Assembly: GCF_007992215.1 (NCBI RefSeq)
Contig: NZ_BJZV01000023.1
Location: 1 to 63,471, forward strand
Source of the DNA: Methylobacterium gnaphalii
GTDB lineage: Bacteria; Pseudomonadota; Alphaproteobacteria; Rhizobiales; Beijerinckiaceae
Length of the DNA stretch: 63,471 nucleotides
Direction: 5' to 3'
The notes beneath the pieces are model-generated. The model searched no databases. It had not been told where the DNA came from and was given only the letters and a program-made list of their open reading frames with translations. A program made the position numbers and the translations under genes. Shown here piece after piece: positions 47,955 through 55,503 of this stretch (positions are counted from its first letter, which is position 1; the number at the start of each line of letters is the position of its first letter).

Positions 47955-49016
47955 GTGGCGCTGCTCGTCAACGCACAGATGACGCTTGCCTCGGCGCCAG
48001 GCACGGGCGATTTCGCGCTCTCGGCGGCAGTGGCGGGCGCGCAGACCTTCGCTGCGGCCGGCATGGTCGACGGCGCCTATTGCACCTATCGCGCCGAGGA
48101 AGGCGCCGGATGGGAAATCGGCGTCGGGCAATACAACGCCGCGGTGAAATTCCTCTCGCGCGCCTATGTGCTCGCCTCCTCGGCGGGCGCGAGTAAGGTG
48201 GCGTTCGGCGCGGCTGCCGTTGTTTCGCAGGTCGCCGCGCCGGCGGATCTCGGCCATTCCTTCCGGAACAAGCTCCATAACGGAATGCTCCGGATCAATC
48301 AGCGCAAGCTCACCGGCACGGTGACTTTGCCTGCCGGCGCTTACGGCCACGACGGCGTCAAGGCCGGCGCCTCGGGGGCCTCGTACACCCTTGCAACCGC
48401 CGCAAACGGTGACGGCACCATGACGGGTGCCGGCTCGGCCGCCAACACGGTCAAACGGATCGTCGAGGGCGTGTTCTACCTGCCGGACTCCGGCAGCTAT
48501 GTGCTCACCTGGCTCGGCACGGCCACGGCGCGCGTCTATCCGAAGTCGTCGGGCAGCCCGCCCGCCTTCGCGGCCGGAATTGCGGTTGTGCTGCCGAACG
48601 GTGAGGCGGTGTCCGCGATGTCCGTCCCCGGCGTCGTGGCTGGCGCCGACCTTGTCGTCGAGTTCGATATCAGCTCGAGCAAGACGCTCGGGCGTCATCA
48701 GCTCGCCCTTGGTCTCTATCCGATACCGTTCGAGCGCCGTGACGATGAGCGGCGCCGGTGCCTGCGGTACTACCGCGAGGTGCCACTCGGCGATCGGCAA
48801 TATGCGGACGCTGGCGGCCTCCTGATGGTGTACCGATGGGATGAGGAAATGGCCTCGGCCCCGATCGCCGTCATCGGAGCGCCCCTCTACTCGAACAACG
48901 TCGCCGCCGCCTTCGTCAGCTACGTCGACACGTCCTCGGCGCGCATCGGCTTTACGCAGCAAGCGGCGGGCTGGCTGCAGTACGATGGCTCTATGACGCT
49001 CTCCTCGGAGCTTTGA
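47955..49016 (+). CDS. Probable receptor-binding tail fibre protein
   Basis: GTG at 47955 gives a 353-residue protein. A short N-terminal part is followed by RNKLHNGMLRINQR and by a beta-sandwich-like domain, as in receptor-binding proteins of tailed phages. The gene is followed two bases later by the next fibre gene. Host specificity could depend on this protein. Confidence 0.62.
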   Translation: MALLVNAQMTLASAPGTGDFALSAAVAGAQTFAAAGMVDGAYCTYRAEEGAGWEIGVGQYNAAVKFLSRAYVLASSAGASKVAFGAAAVVSQVAAPADLGHSFRNKLHNGMLRINQRKLTGTVTLPAGAYGHDGVKAGASGASYTLATAANGDGTMTGAGSAANTVKRIVEGVFYLPDSGSYVLTWLGTATARVYPKSSGSPPAFAAGIAVVLPNGEAVSAMSVPGVVAGADLVVEFDISSSKTLGRHQLALGLYPIPFERRDDERRRCLRYYREVPLGDRQYADAGGLLMVYRWDEEMASAPIAVIGAPLYSNNVAAAFVSYVDTSSARIGFTQQAAGWLQYDGSMTLSSEL

Positions 49017-49017
49017 A

Positions 49018-49530
49018 ATGATCAAAGCGCGTTTTGCCAATGCCGAGGGTGCCGGGGTCACGGTCGAATTGGCCGCCGGCGATCAGCTCGGTACGGTCTC
49101 CGGACCCGCTTCATTTTACCTGCCCGTCACGCATCCGACCTATGCCGACTTGCTCGCGCTGATCGCGGCAGGCTCGGCTGAGCCGGTCGCGGCTTTCGCG
49201 GCGCCGTCCGTCGTCGCGCCCGATAATCCGACGCTCTCGGATTGGCGCGTTGGCCTGACCTTATGGAAGCGGCCGGACGGGACACCTCGCATTGATGAGG
49301 TGACCGGCAAGGTCAACGCGCTGATCGCGGCGCCTGATGCGACGGGCGCGGTGCTCGGCAAGGTTGCCAAAGAGCGGCTCGAATTTGCCAACAACGTCCT
49401 GCGCGCGCAGCTCCTCGCGCTCGCGGGAGCCTTCGGGTTCACGCCCGATGATGTCGAGGAAAGTCTCTGGCGCGCCGACCGGGTGCGGCAGGGCGATCTC
49501 TCGGGCGTCTGGCCGCTACCGACGATCTGA
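49018..49530 (+). CDS. Tail-fibre assembly-type protein
   Basis: The 170-residue protein combines a beta-rich start with a helical C terminus (RLEFANNVLRAQLLALAGAF). This is typical of phage proteins encoded next to fibres, perhaps a chaperone. No precise family is assigned. Confidence 0.55.
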   Translation: MIKARFANAEGAGVTVELAAGDQLGTVSGPASFYLPVTHPTYADLLALIAAGSAEPVAAFAAPSVVAPDNPTLSDWRVGLTLWKRPDGTPRIDEVTGKVNALIAAPDATGAVLGKVAKERLEFANNVLRAQLLALAGAFGFTPDDVEESLWRADRVRQGDLSGVWPLPTI

Positions 49531-49625
49531 CGCGCCCGCCTTCCCTTCGACCCTTCCCCTGATCTTGGCCCGGCGCCCGCTGCGGCCAGCCCTGCCGGCG
49601 TGCCCGGCTCTCCCGGAGAACATCT

Positions 49626-50183
49626 ATGCGTCTGATGAACCGCTTGGTCGGGGCCTTCGTCTCGGCCGCCGCCCTGATCGCCGGCTCGGCCCATGCCGAG
49701 CAGGCCGAGGCCAAGGGCGTTTATACGATTGAACATCGTAACGCCGCCGGCGAGCTGCTCTATTCCGAGGAGTTCAAGAACCTCGTCGTCACCTCGGGCA
49801 AGAACCTCTTGCTCGATACCTTCCTGTCTGGTTCGAGCTACACGGCCGCGCTCTATCTCGGCCTCGTCGACGGTGCCTCGGCCCCGACTTTTGCCGCCGC
49901 CGACACGTTGGCCTCGCATGCCGGCTGGACCGAAAATCAGGGCTACTCGAACGCCGGCCGCCCGGCCGCGACCTTCAACGCTGCCGTGGCCGGCGCCAAG
50001 GCGAGCGTGTCGATCGTCTTCAACATCAACGCCTCCGGCACGATCGCCGGGTGCTTCCTCTGCACGAGCGCCACGAAGGGCGGCACCACGGGGACGCTGA
50101 TTTCCGCCGGCGCCTTCGCTGGCGGCAACCGCCTCCTGCAGTCGGGCGATACGCTGAGCGTGACATATAACCTCTCGGTCTGA
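49626..50183 (+). CDS. Virion-type protein with signal peptide
   Basis: The 185-residue protein begins with a clear signal peptide (MNRLVGAFVSAAALIAGSAH, then AEQ). The mature part is beta-rich and contains LVVTSGKNLLLDTFLSGSSY, a pattern common in phage proteins encoded beside tail genes. A secreted product among tail genes is odd; it could remodel the cell surface, bind phage in the periplasm or derive from a virion protein. Confidence 0.65.
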   Translation: MRLMNRLVGAFVSAAALIAGSAHAEQAEAKGVYTIEHRNAAGELLYSEEFKNLVVTSGKNLLLDTFLSGSSYTAALYLGLVDGASAPTFAAADTLASHAGWTENQGYSNAGRPAATFNAAVAGAKASVSIVFNINASGTIAGCFLCTSATKGGTTGTLISAGAFAGGNRLLQSGDTLSVTYNLSV

Positions 50184-50220
50184 GGTCCCGCTCTCCCGCA
50201 ATACTTTCGAGGATCAAGAC

Positions 50221-50406
50221 ATGGTCAAAGGTGACAAGGCCCGCGTTCGCCCCGTGATTGTCGAGGGCGAAATCATCCGTGTGAAATTCGATGAGGAGAC
50301 GGGCGCGAAGCTTGTTTTGCTCGGCTGGAACGATGCTGGCGAGGCACATGAGCGCTGGTTTTCTGAGGCCGAATTGGAGCCCGTCGCGGCTGCACCGGCC
50401 GTTTGA
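50221..50406 (+). CDS. Small hypothetical beta-rich protein
   Basis: The 61-residue protein looks like a small beta barrel (GEIIRVKFDEETGAKLVLLG, then AHERWFSEAEL). It precedes the large Ala-rich protein gene by 44 bases. No function is known. Confidence 0.6.
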   Translation: MVKGDKARVRPVIVEGEIIRVKFDEETGAKLVLLGWNDAGEAHERWFSEAELEPVAAAPAV

Positions 50407-50450
50407 TCTGATCACGCGGGCCGAGCCCGCCTCGCGCGGGATACTCTGGC

Positions 50451-52829
50451 ATGATGCTCGGTCGCCGGCCGCTCGGCCTCGTGCCGAACGGCTCCGTTAT
50501 CCGCAACCTGGCCTCGGCTCCGGCCGAGGCGCTTGCCGGATCTGACGCCCCCCTTTCGATGCTGGCTGGCAATGCCGCCCGTGCCGAGGCCGGCGCCGGC
50601 GCCGATGCCGCCGTGCCGGAGGCCTTGGTTGCGACCTCCGGCGCAGAAACGGGCGGTTCGCTCGACGCGCTCGCCCTCCTCCTGTCCCCTGTCGCCGCCG
50701 CCCTTGACGTCCTGGCCTCGGCCGAGGCGGCCTCCGGCGCGGCAAACGTGCAGGGCGCCGGAACCGACGCGGCGGCGGCCCTCAACGCTCTGGCGGCGAC
50801 TCTCGACGCCGTCGGTGCATCGGCCGACGCCGCGACCGTCATCGGCACGCTCGCCATCCTGTTTCAGGCCGCCGCGCTCGTGGCCGAGGAACGGGCCGCG
50901 ACGGACGTGGCGTCGACCCTGGCGGCGGCCGTCGCCGGACAGCCCGAGGCTGCCGACACGGCCGAGGTCCTGGCCGGGGGCGCCTCTGCTCTTTCCTCCG
51001 CCGCCGAGCTGGCGGCCGTCGTCGACGACGCGCGGCCCTTTGCCGAGGCGTCGGACGCCGTGACTTTCGCCGGCACCGTTGCGGATCTCGCGCGGGCGTT
51101 TGTCGCCTCGGATAACGCGGCCGTCGACGCGCTGGCCGCCCTCGACACGGCAGCCGGTCTCTACGCTGCCGGCATGGCGGCGTCAGATCCCCTCGCCGCC
51201 CTCGACGGCCCGGCGGCTCCTGTTCTCTCTCTCGCGCCGGCCCATGAAATCGGCCAGGTCGCCGATACGGTGTTCGGATCGCGGCCGACGCTGGTCACCC
51301 TCGCCGACGCCTTCGTGTTGGCCGACAGTGCCTCGGCCGCCTTCCGGCTCGTCGGGACCTCGGCCGAAGCCTTGGCGTCGATCGACGCCCTCCGGTCGCG
51401 CCTCGCCGTCTTTCCCTTCGCGCTCGAAGGCGCGGCGCTCGGCGAGGTCCTCGCGGCACGCTTGCGGGCGCAGCTGTCTTGGGCCGATCAGGGCGCGGCG
51501 GTCGAGGCGCTCTCCCTTGCCCTCCTCGCTCGATCGCGCCTCGCCGATCTCATGCCGGCGGATGATCTGTCTGCGGCCTCGCCCCTGGCCCGCGCCGTCG
51601 CGTTCCTCTCGCTGGCCGCCCTCGACGTGCCGGCCGCCGCCTCGATCGCGCTGGCTTCGGCCGGCGCCGCGCTTGCCGGTGCCGAGGTCCTCGCGGGCGC
51701 CCTATCCGCGCCGGTCTCCGGTGGCGATCTCGCCTCGCTGGCTGATACCGGCTCGGGCGCGGCGCTGCAGCGTGTCGCTGCGATCGAGCACGATAGCGCG
51801 GCGCTCGACCTCGGCCGTGCCGCGCTCCTCGTGCCTGGCGCCACGGCCGAGGGCGCGCCGGCGACCTCGACGGCCTCCGCAGGTCTCATAGCTGCTGCCC
51901 TGGCTGCCCTGGCGGTCGCGACAGCGGATCGGGGGCTTGCTGGCCTCGCGGGCATCACGGCGGCGGCCGAGGCTGCGGCGCCTGCCGACGCCCTGGCCCT
52001 CATCATCGCCCTGTCGGCTTCGGATGCCGGCGACGTCCTCGCGGCGGCCCTGGCGGCGGCGTCGATTCCGGCCTCTGGCGCGGAGCATGTCGAGCCGCGC
52101 GATGCCCTCGCCGGGCTCGCCTTCGTGCTGGCGGCTCGTGCCGATCCCCTGGCGCTCGCGGCTATGGCCTCTTGCGGCCTCGCTGTAGCGGGCGCGGCGT
52201 CTGACGACGTGGAGTCCGTCGAGGCTGCGTCCTACGGCCTGCGCGTCGCGAAAACCGGCGTGGAGGCCCTGCAGGCGGCCGAGGCGCTCGCCCTGGCGCT
52301 CACCCTCGCCGCCCGCGCCGGAGAGGCCTCTGTGACGCTCGACGGGCTCACGCTGGCGCTCCTGCGGCAGCGGATCGTGCGTCTCCTCGGCCGGCTCACC
52401 GGCCCGCGCATCCTTCCCGGCCGGCTCACCGGCCCGATCATCCTGAGAGGACGGCTCGGCGCCATGACGATCACGCATCCCGAGTTCGAGGTCGAGGTCG
52501 GCGACGGCTACCGCCTGCAGATCGCAATCGACCTCGGGCCAAACCAACCGGCCGACCTTGCCGGGGCGACCGCTGAGTTTGGCTATGGGCTCACGCCCGC
52601 GCCGGCCGACCGGCTCAACGCCGAGCGCGCCTCGGCCGCTGTCGGCTTCGGCACGGTCGGGTTGCGCGGCCTCACCTACCCTTCGGCGGAGATCTCCCTC
52701 TCTGCCGAGGAAACCCGGCTCCTGCCGCCCTGCACGCTGTTCCATTGGGCGTGCCGCGTGAGCCTGCCCGGCGCTGAACCCGACACGGTGGCGCGCGGCA
52801 CCTTCCGCACCGCAGACGTCCCGATCTGA
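50451..52829 (+). CDS. Large Ala-rich repetitive protein with a C-terminal beta domain
   Basis: The 792-residue protein has about 640 residues of strongly Ala/Leu-rich sequence (around 40% Ala by eye) with recurring words such as SLDALA, DALAAL and ASADAA, predicted as long helices. Next come three short repeats of the type GRLTGPRIL (residues 642-665) and a C-terminal beta domain of about 140 residues (FEVEVGDGYRLQIAIDLGPN). Position between fibre genes and sheath suggests a fibre, whisker or second ruler-like protein. A strong terminator follows. Confidence 0.65.
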   Translation: MMLGRRPLGLVPNGSVIRNLASAPAEALAGSDAPLSMLAGNAARAEAGAGADAAVPEALVATSGAETGGSLDALALLLSPVAAALDVLASAEAASGAANVQGAGTDAAAALNALAATLDAVGASADAATVIGTLAILFQAAALVAEERAATDVASTLAAAVAGQPEAADTAEVLAGGASALSSAAELAAVVDDARPFAEASDAVTFAGTVADLARAFVASDNAAVDALAALDTAAGLYAAGMAASDPLAALDGPAAPVLSLAPAHEIGQVADTVFGSRPTLVTLADAFVLADSASAAFRLVGTSAEALASIDALRSRLAVFPFALEGAALGEVLAARLRAQLSWADQGAAVEALSLALLARSRLADLMPADDLSAASPLARAVAFLSLAALDVPAAASIALASAGAALAGAEVLAGALSAPVSGGDLASLADTGSGAALQRVAAIEHDSAALDLGRAALLVPGATAEGAPATSTASAGLIAAALAALAVATADRGLAGLAGITAAAEAAAPADALALIIALSASDAGDVLAAALAAASIPASGAEHVEPRDALAGLAFVLAARADPLALAAMASCGLAVAGAASDDVESVEAASYGLRVAKTGVEALQAAEALALALTLAARAGEASVTLDGLTLALLRQRIVRLLGRLTGPRILPGRLTGPIILRGRLGAMTITHPEFEVEVGDGYRLQIAIDLGPNQPADLAGATAEFGYGLTPAPADRLNAERASAAVGFGTVGLRGLTYPSAEISLSAEETRLLPPCTLFHWACRVSLPGAEPDTVARGTFRTADVPI

Positions 52830-52871
52830 GCGTTGCAGCGCTCTCTCGCTTCACCCTTCCACTTCCGGCCG

Positions 52872-52898
52872 GGCCGCTCCTCACGAGCGGCCTTTTTT
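52872..52898 (+). terminator. Rho-independent terminator after the Ala-rich gene
   Basis: GGCCGCTC and GAGCGGCC form a perfect 8-bp stem with a 5-base loop followed by TTTTTT. It ends the fibre block before the sheath gene. Confidence 0.88.
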
Positions 52899-52912
52899 CG
52901 TGAGGATAGCCC

Positions 52913-54193
52913 GTGACCGCACCGTATTTCGGTTATCAGTCGACCTACCCCAACGACGACGTCGCCTCCGTTACCGGCGGCGATTATTCCAAGATCGGGC
53001 TGTGCTCGACGTCGAGCGACGCCGACGCCAGCGTGTTCCCGCTGAACGTGGCGGTTCGCTTCACCTCGACCGATCCGGCCTTTCTGTCAAAGATCGGCAC
53101 CGGCGATCTCGCGGCTGCCCTCACCGGCATCAATGATCAGCTTGGCGGCTCCGGCGCCGACGTCGTTGTCGTGCGCGTGGCGGAGGGTGTGGCTGACGAT
53201 GCCGAAACCAAGCTCGCGCAGACGCAAGCGAACATCATCGGCGACGCCGGCGCCGGCACCGGCCTTTGGGCGCTCCGCAATGCTCCGCAGACGGTCAAGG
53301 CGGCCTGTCACCTGTGGTATGCCGGCCATACCGCCGAGGCCGGCGTTGACGGCGCCGACAATCCGGTTCGGGCCGCGCTCGCTCACTTGCTTGAAGCCGC
53401 CAAGGCGATTGCGATCGTCGACGTCGATCCGACCTCTAAGGTGAATGCCATCGCCGCGCGCGAGCTGATGTCCTCGAAGCGCATGATGCCGATGGGCGTT
53501 GCCGCCAAGGTCTATGAGACCGTCAATGGTGCTGCGACCCTCGTCACGCGCCCGATGGCGCCGCGTGTCCTCGGCCTGATCGCTGCGACCGACAACAACT
53601 ATCGCAACGGCATGCCGTTCGACTCCTTCGCCAACAAGCCGATCCTCGGCATTGCGGACATCAATCGCCCGATCGGGTTCGATATCGGCGACGGCTCGAC
53701 CGAGGGGCAGCTCATGCTCGCCTCGGATATCGCGATCGTCGTGCAGGGCGAGAGCGCGAATGCCGGCGCCATCGCGGATGGTGGTTTCGTGTTCATCGGC
53801 TTCGAGTCGGCCGCCACAACCGCCGAATGGACGCAGATCCATCAGGTGCGCGGCGCCGACTATATCGATGAGGAGTTCGGCCTCCTCGCCCGCAAGTACC
53901 TCGGCGGTCGATACACCGCTCGCCGCGCCGAGAGCCTGCTCAAGAGCTTCGGCCAGGTGCTCGACGATCACGTCTATAACGAGGACATCGTCGGTTATCT
54001 GCTCAAGTATCCGACCGATCTCAACACGATCGCGCAGGTTACGCAGGGCAATTTCTCGATCCGGACCAATCAGGAACTCTATCCGATCATCCGGAAGATC
54101 AACAACGAGGTTCGCCACTATCCAGAGGCGATCACGGCGCTGGTCAATACGATCGTCGCCAACGTCGGCACGCAGAGCCGCACGGTTTCCTAA
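52913..54193 (+). CDS. Tail sheath protein
   Basis: The 426-residue protein starts with GTG and shows the contractile-tail sheath pattern. It contains DVVVVRVAEGVADDA in the first part and, near the end, EEFGLLARKYLGGRYTARRA and FSIRTNQELYPIIRKINNEV. Many copies form the contracting outer tube. Its position before the tube gene matches the FI-FII order of P2. Confidence 0.9.
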   Translation: MTAPYFGYQSTYPNDDVASVTGGDYSKIGLCSTSSDADASVFPLNVAVRFTSTDPAFLSKIGTGDLAAALTGINDQLGGSGADVVVVRVAEGVADDAETKLAQTQANIIGDAGAGTGLWALRNAPQTVKAACHLWYAGHTAEAGVDGADNPVRAALAHLLEAAKAIAIVDVDPTSKVNAIAARELMSSKRMMPMGVAAKVYETVNGAATLVTRPMAPRVLGLIAATDNNYRNGMPFDSFANKPILGIADINRPIGFDIGDGSTEGQLMLASDIAIVVQGESANAGAIADGGFVFIGFESAATTAEWTQIHQVRGADYIDEEFGLLARKYLGGRYTARRAESLLKSFGQVLDDHVYNEDIVGYLLKYPTDLNTIAQVTQGNFSIRTNQELYPIIRKINNEVRHYPEAITALVNTIVANVGTQSRTVS

Positions 54194-54212
54194 CCGCCTC
54201 GCTGGTCCCTGT

Positions 54213-54232
54213 CCCGCGCCTTCGGGCGCGGG
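54213..54232 (+). terminator. Perfect hairpin between sheath and tube genes
   Basis: CCCGCGCC-TTCG-GGCGCGGG is a perfect 8-bp stem with a stable TTCG loop. It lacks a T run, so it may be a weak terminator or an RNA stabiliser that sets the ratio of sheath and tube. Confidence 0.6.
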
Positions 54233-54277
54233 CTCCCTTTCGCTCGCTCCTGTCGCCACGCCTGAGAGGCCTAGCCC

Positions 54278-54802
54278 ATGCAAGATTTGCTGTTGGTCGA
54301 GGAGGTCGACGTTCGTCGCCTCGACGATCCCGAGGATTCCCGCGTCTGCACCATCACCAAGATGCTGTTGCCGGCGATCAAGCTCAAGACCGCCGAGCAT
54401 ACTGCCGGCGGTGGCGTCGGCACGGTCAAGTACCGCCTGCCGATGATCGAGGCGCTCGAACCGACGATGTCCGTCAAGGGCCTCGACGTCGGCACGATCG
54501 CGGCGGCCGGCTTCATCCCCGGCGTCTCCGGCGGCTGGATCTTCGCGGCTTCGGTGCGCAACACCTCGACGAACAAGATCGTCCCCTTGCGCGCCACGGT
54601 CAAAGGCGTCGTGACCGAGTACACGCCGGGCGAGCATACGCCGGGCGAGCTGCTCGACGTCGACCATGCCTTTCACGAGGTCACGGATTACGAACTCGTC
54701 GTGGACGGCGAGCAGTGGTTCAAGTTCAGCGCCCGAGGCCGCGAGCTGGTCATGTACGGCGTCGACCTGTTCGAGCAGTACCGCACCGCGCTCGGCGTCT
54801 GA
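54278..54802 (+). CDS. Major tail tube protein (P2 FII-like)
   Basis: The 174-residue protein has the tail tube pattern: RVCTITKMLLPAIKLKTAEH at the start, GWIFAASVRNTSTNKIVP in the middle and VDLFEQYRTALGV at the end. It forms the inner tube of the contractile tail. It follows the sheath gene. Confidence 0.87.
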   Translation: MQDLLLVEEVDVRRLDDPEDSRVCTITKMLLPAIKLKTAEHTAGGGVGTVKYRLPMIEALEPTMSVKGLDVGTIAAAGFIPGVSGGWIFAASVRNTSTNKIVPLRATVKGVVTEYTPGEHTPGELLDVDHAFHEVTDYELVVDGEQWFKFSARGRELVMYGVDLFEQYRTALGV

Positions 54803-54829
54803 TCGCCCTCCCCAATACGTCATCAGCGG

Positions 54830-54847
54830 CGGCCGGCATTCCGGCCG
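54830..54847 (+). terminator. Hairpin after the tube gene
   Basis: CGGCCGG-CATT-CCGGCCG is a perfect 7-bp stem with extra pairing outside. No T run follows. It probably stabilises or partly ends the sheath-tube message before the tail chaperone gene. Confidence 0.55.
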
Positions 54848-54883
54848 CTGCCCCATGTCCTCGCGCCCGGTTCACGTCTCGCC

Positions 54884-55342
54884 ATGGATTTCGCCCAACT
54901 CGCTCCCGTCTCGAAGGCGGAGGCTGCCGCCGCCGGCGTCGCTGTCGCTCCCGTCGCCTCGCCTGCCGCCGCCCCTTCCGTTGCTCCCGTCTCGGTCGAG
55001 CCGATCGCGGCCCTCCCCGAGGAGGAGCCGCAGTTCCTCGACGAGGAGGTGCGCCGTCGCGTGGTTCTACTCGATCACCCGATGCGCTTCGCCGGCCGCG
55101 AGTATCGTGCGATCCATCTTCGCCGGATGGCCGCGCGCGACGTCGGCCGGTACTTCGAGCAGCTCGCCGAGCTGGCCGCGAAAGATCCCGGTGCCAAGCT
55201 CCTGTTTCCGATCTTCTATCACGAGGACGGAAGCCCGGTGCCGCCGAAGGTGCTCGACCGGCTCGACGCGAGCGATGACGAGCGCGTGATCGAGGAGGCG
55301 CAGGATTTTTTGCCGCCCCGGTTGCGGCGGCTCAAGGCCTGA
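54884..55342 (+). CDS. Tail assembly chaperone E (unshifted product)
   Basis: The 152-residue protein has a Pro/Ala-rich first part and a folded second half (REYRAIHLRRMAARDVGRYF) typical of phage tail assembly proteins E/41/14. It ends in LPPRLRRLKA. A slippery heptamer near the end allows a longer product. It is located between tube and tape measure genes, the usual place of gpE or gpG. Confidence 0.82.
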   Translation: MDFAQLAPVSKAEAAAAGVAVAPVASPAAAPSVAPVSVEPIAALPEEEPQFLDEEVRRRVVLLDHPMRFAGREYRAIHLRRMAARDVGRYFEQLAELAAKDPGAKLLFPIFYHEDGSPVPPKVLDRLDASDDERVIEEAQDFLPPRLRRLKA

Positions 55343-55500
55343 CCGTAACCGCACTCAATCCCGAGCATTGGCGAGTATATCGCGCAGTCATCATGAAGGA
55401 AATCGGCGGTTCTCGCGCAGAACTCGACGTGATGCCCTGGGATGACTTTGCGCGCGAATACTTCCTCGCCCTCAAGATCCAAAAACTAAGGAAGCGCTAA
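54884..55500 (+). CDS. Tail assembly chaperone E+E' (product of a -1 frameshift)
   Basis: Slipping at 55306-55312 moves reading to the -1 frame. That frame is open to TAA at 55498-55500 and would yield a 205-residue protein. The added part reads naturally (LTVTALNPEHWRVYRAVIMK, then DDFAREYFLALKIQKL) and has the properties of a P2 E' domain. No start codon with a ribosome site exists for it alone. The tape measure gene begins three bases after the stop. Confidence 0.78.
55306..55312 (+). promoter_or_regulatory. -1 ribosomal frameshift site T TTT TTG
   Basis: The heptamer T TTT TTG is in the correct phase with GAT TTT TTG of gene E. It is the same as the slippery site of the E/E' pair of phage P2. 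Just downstream GCCGC and GCGGC can pair (55312-55331) as a stimulatory stem. Confidence 0.8.
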
Positions 55501-55503
55501 GCC

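Noticed and set aside
53087..54856. Minus-strand frame of about 589 codons opposite sheath and tube genes
   Set aside because: Shadow of two well-recognised tail genes and it would cross their intergenic hairpin.
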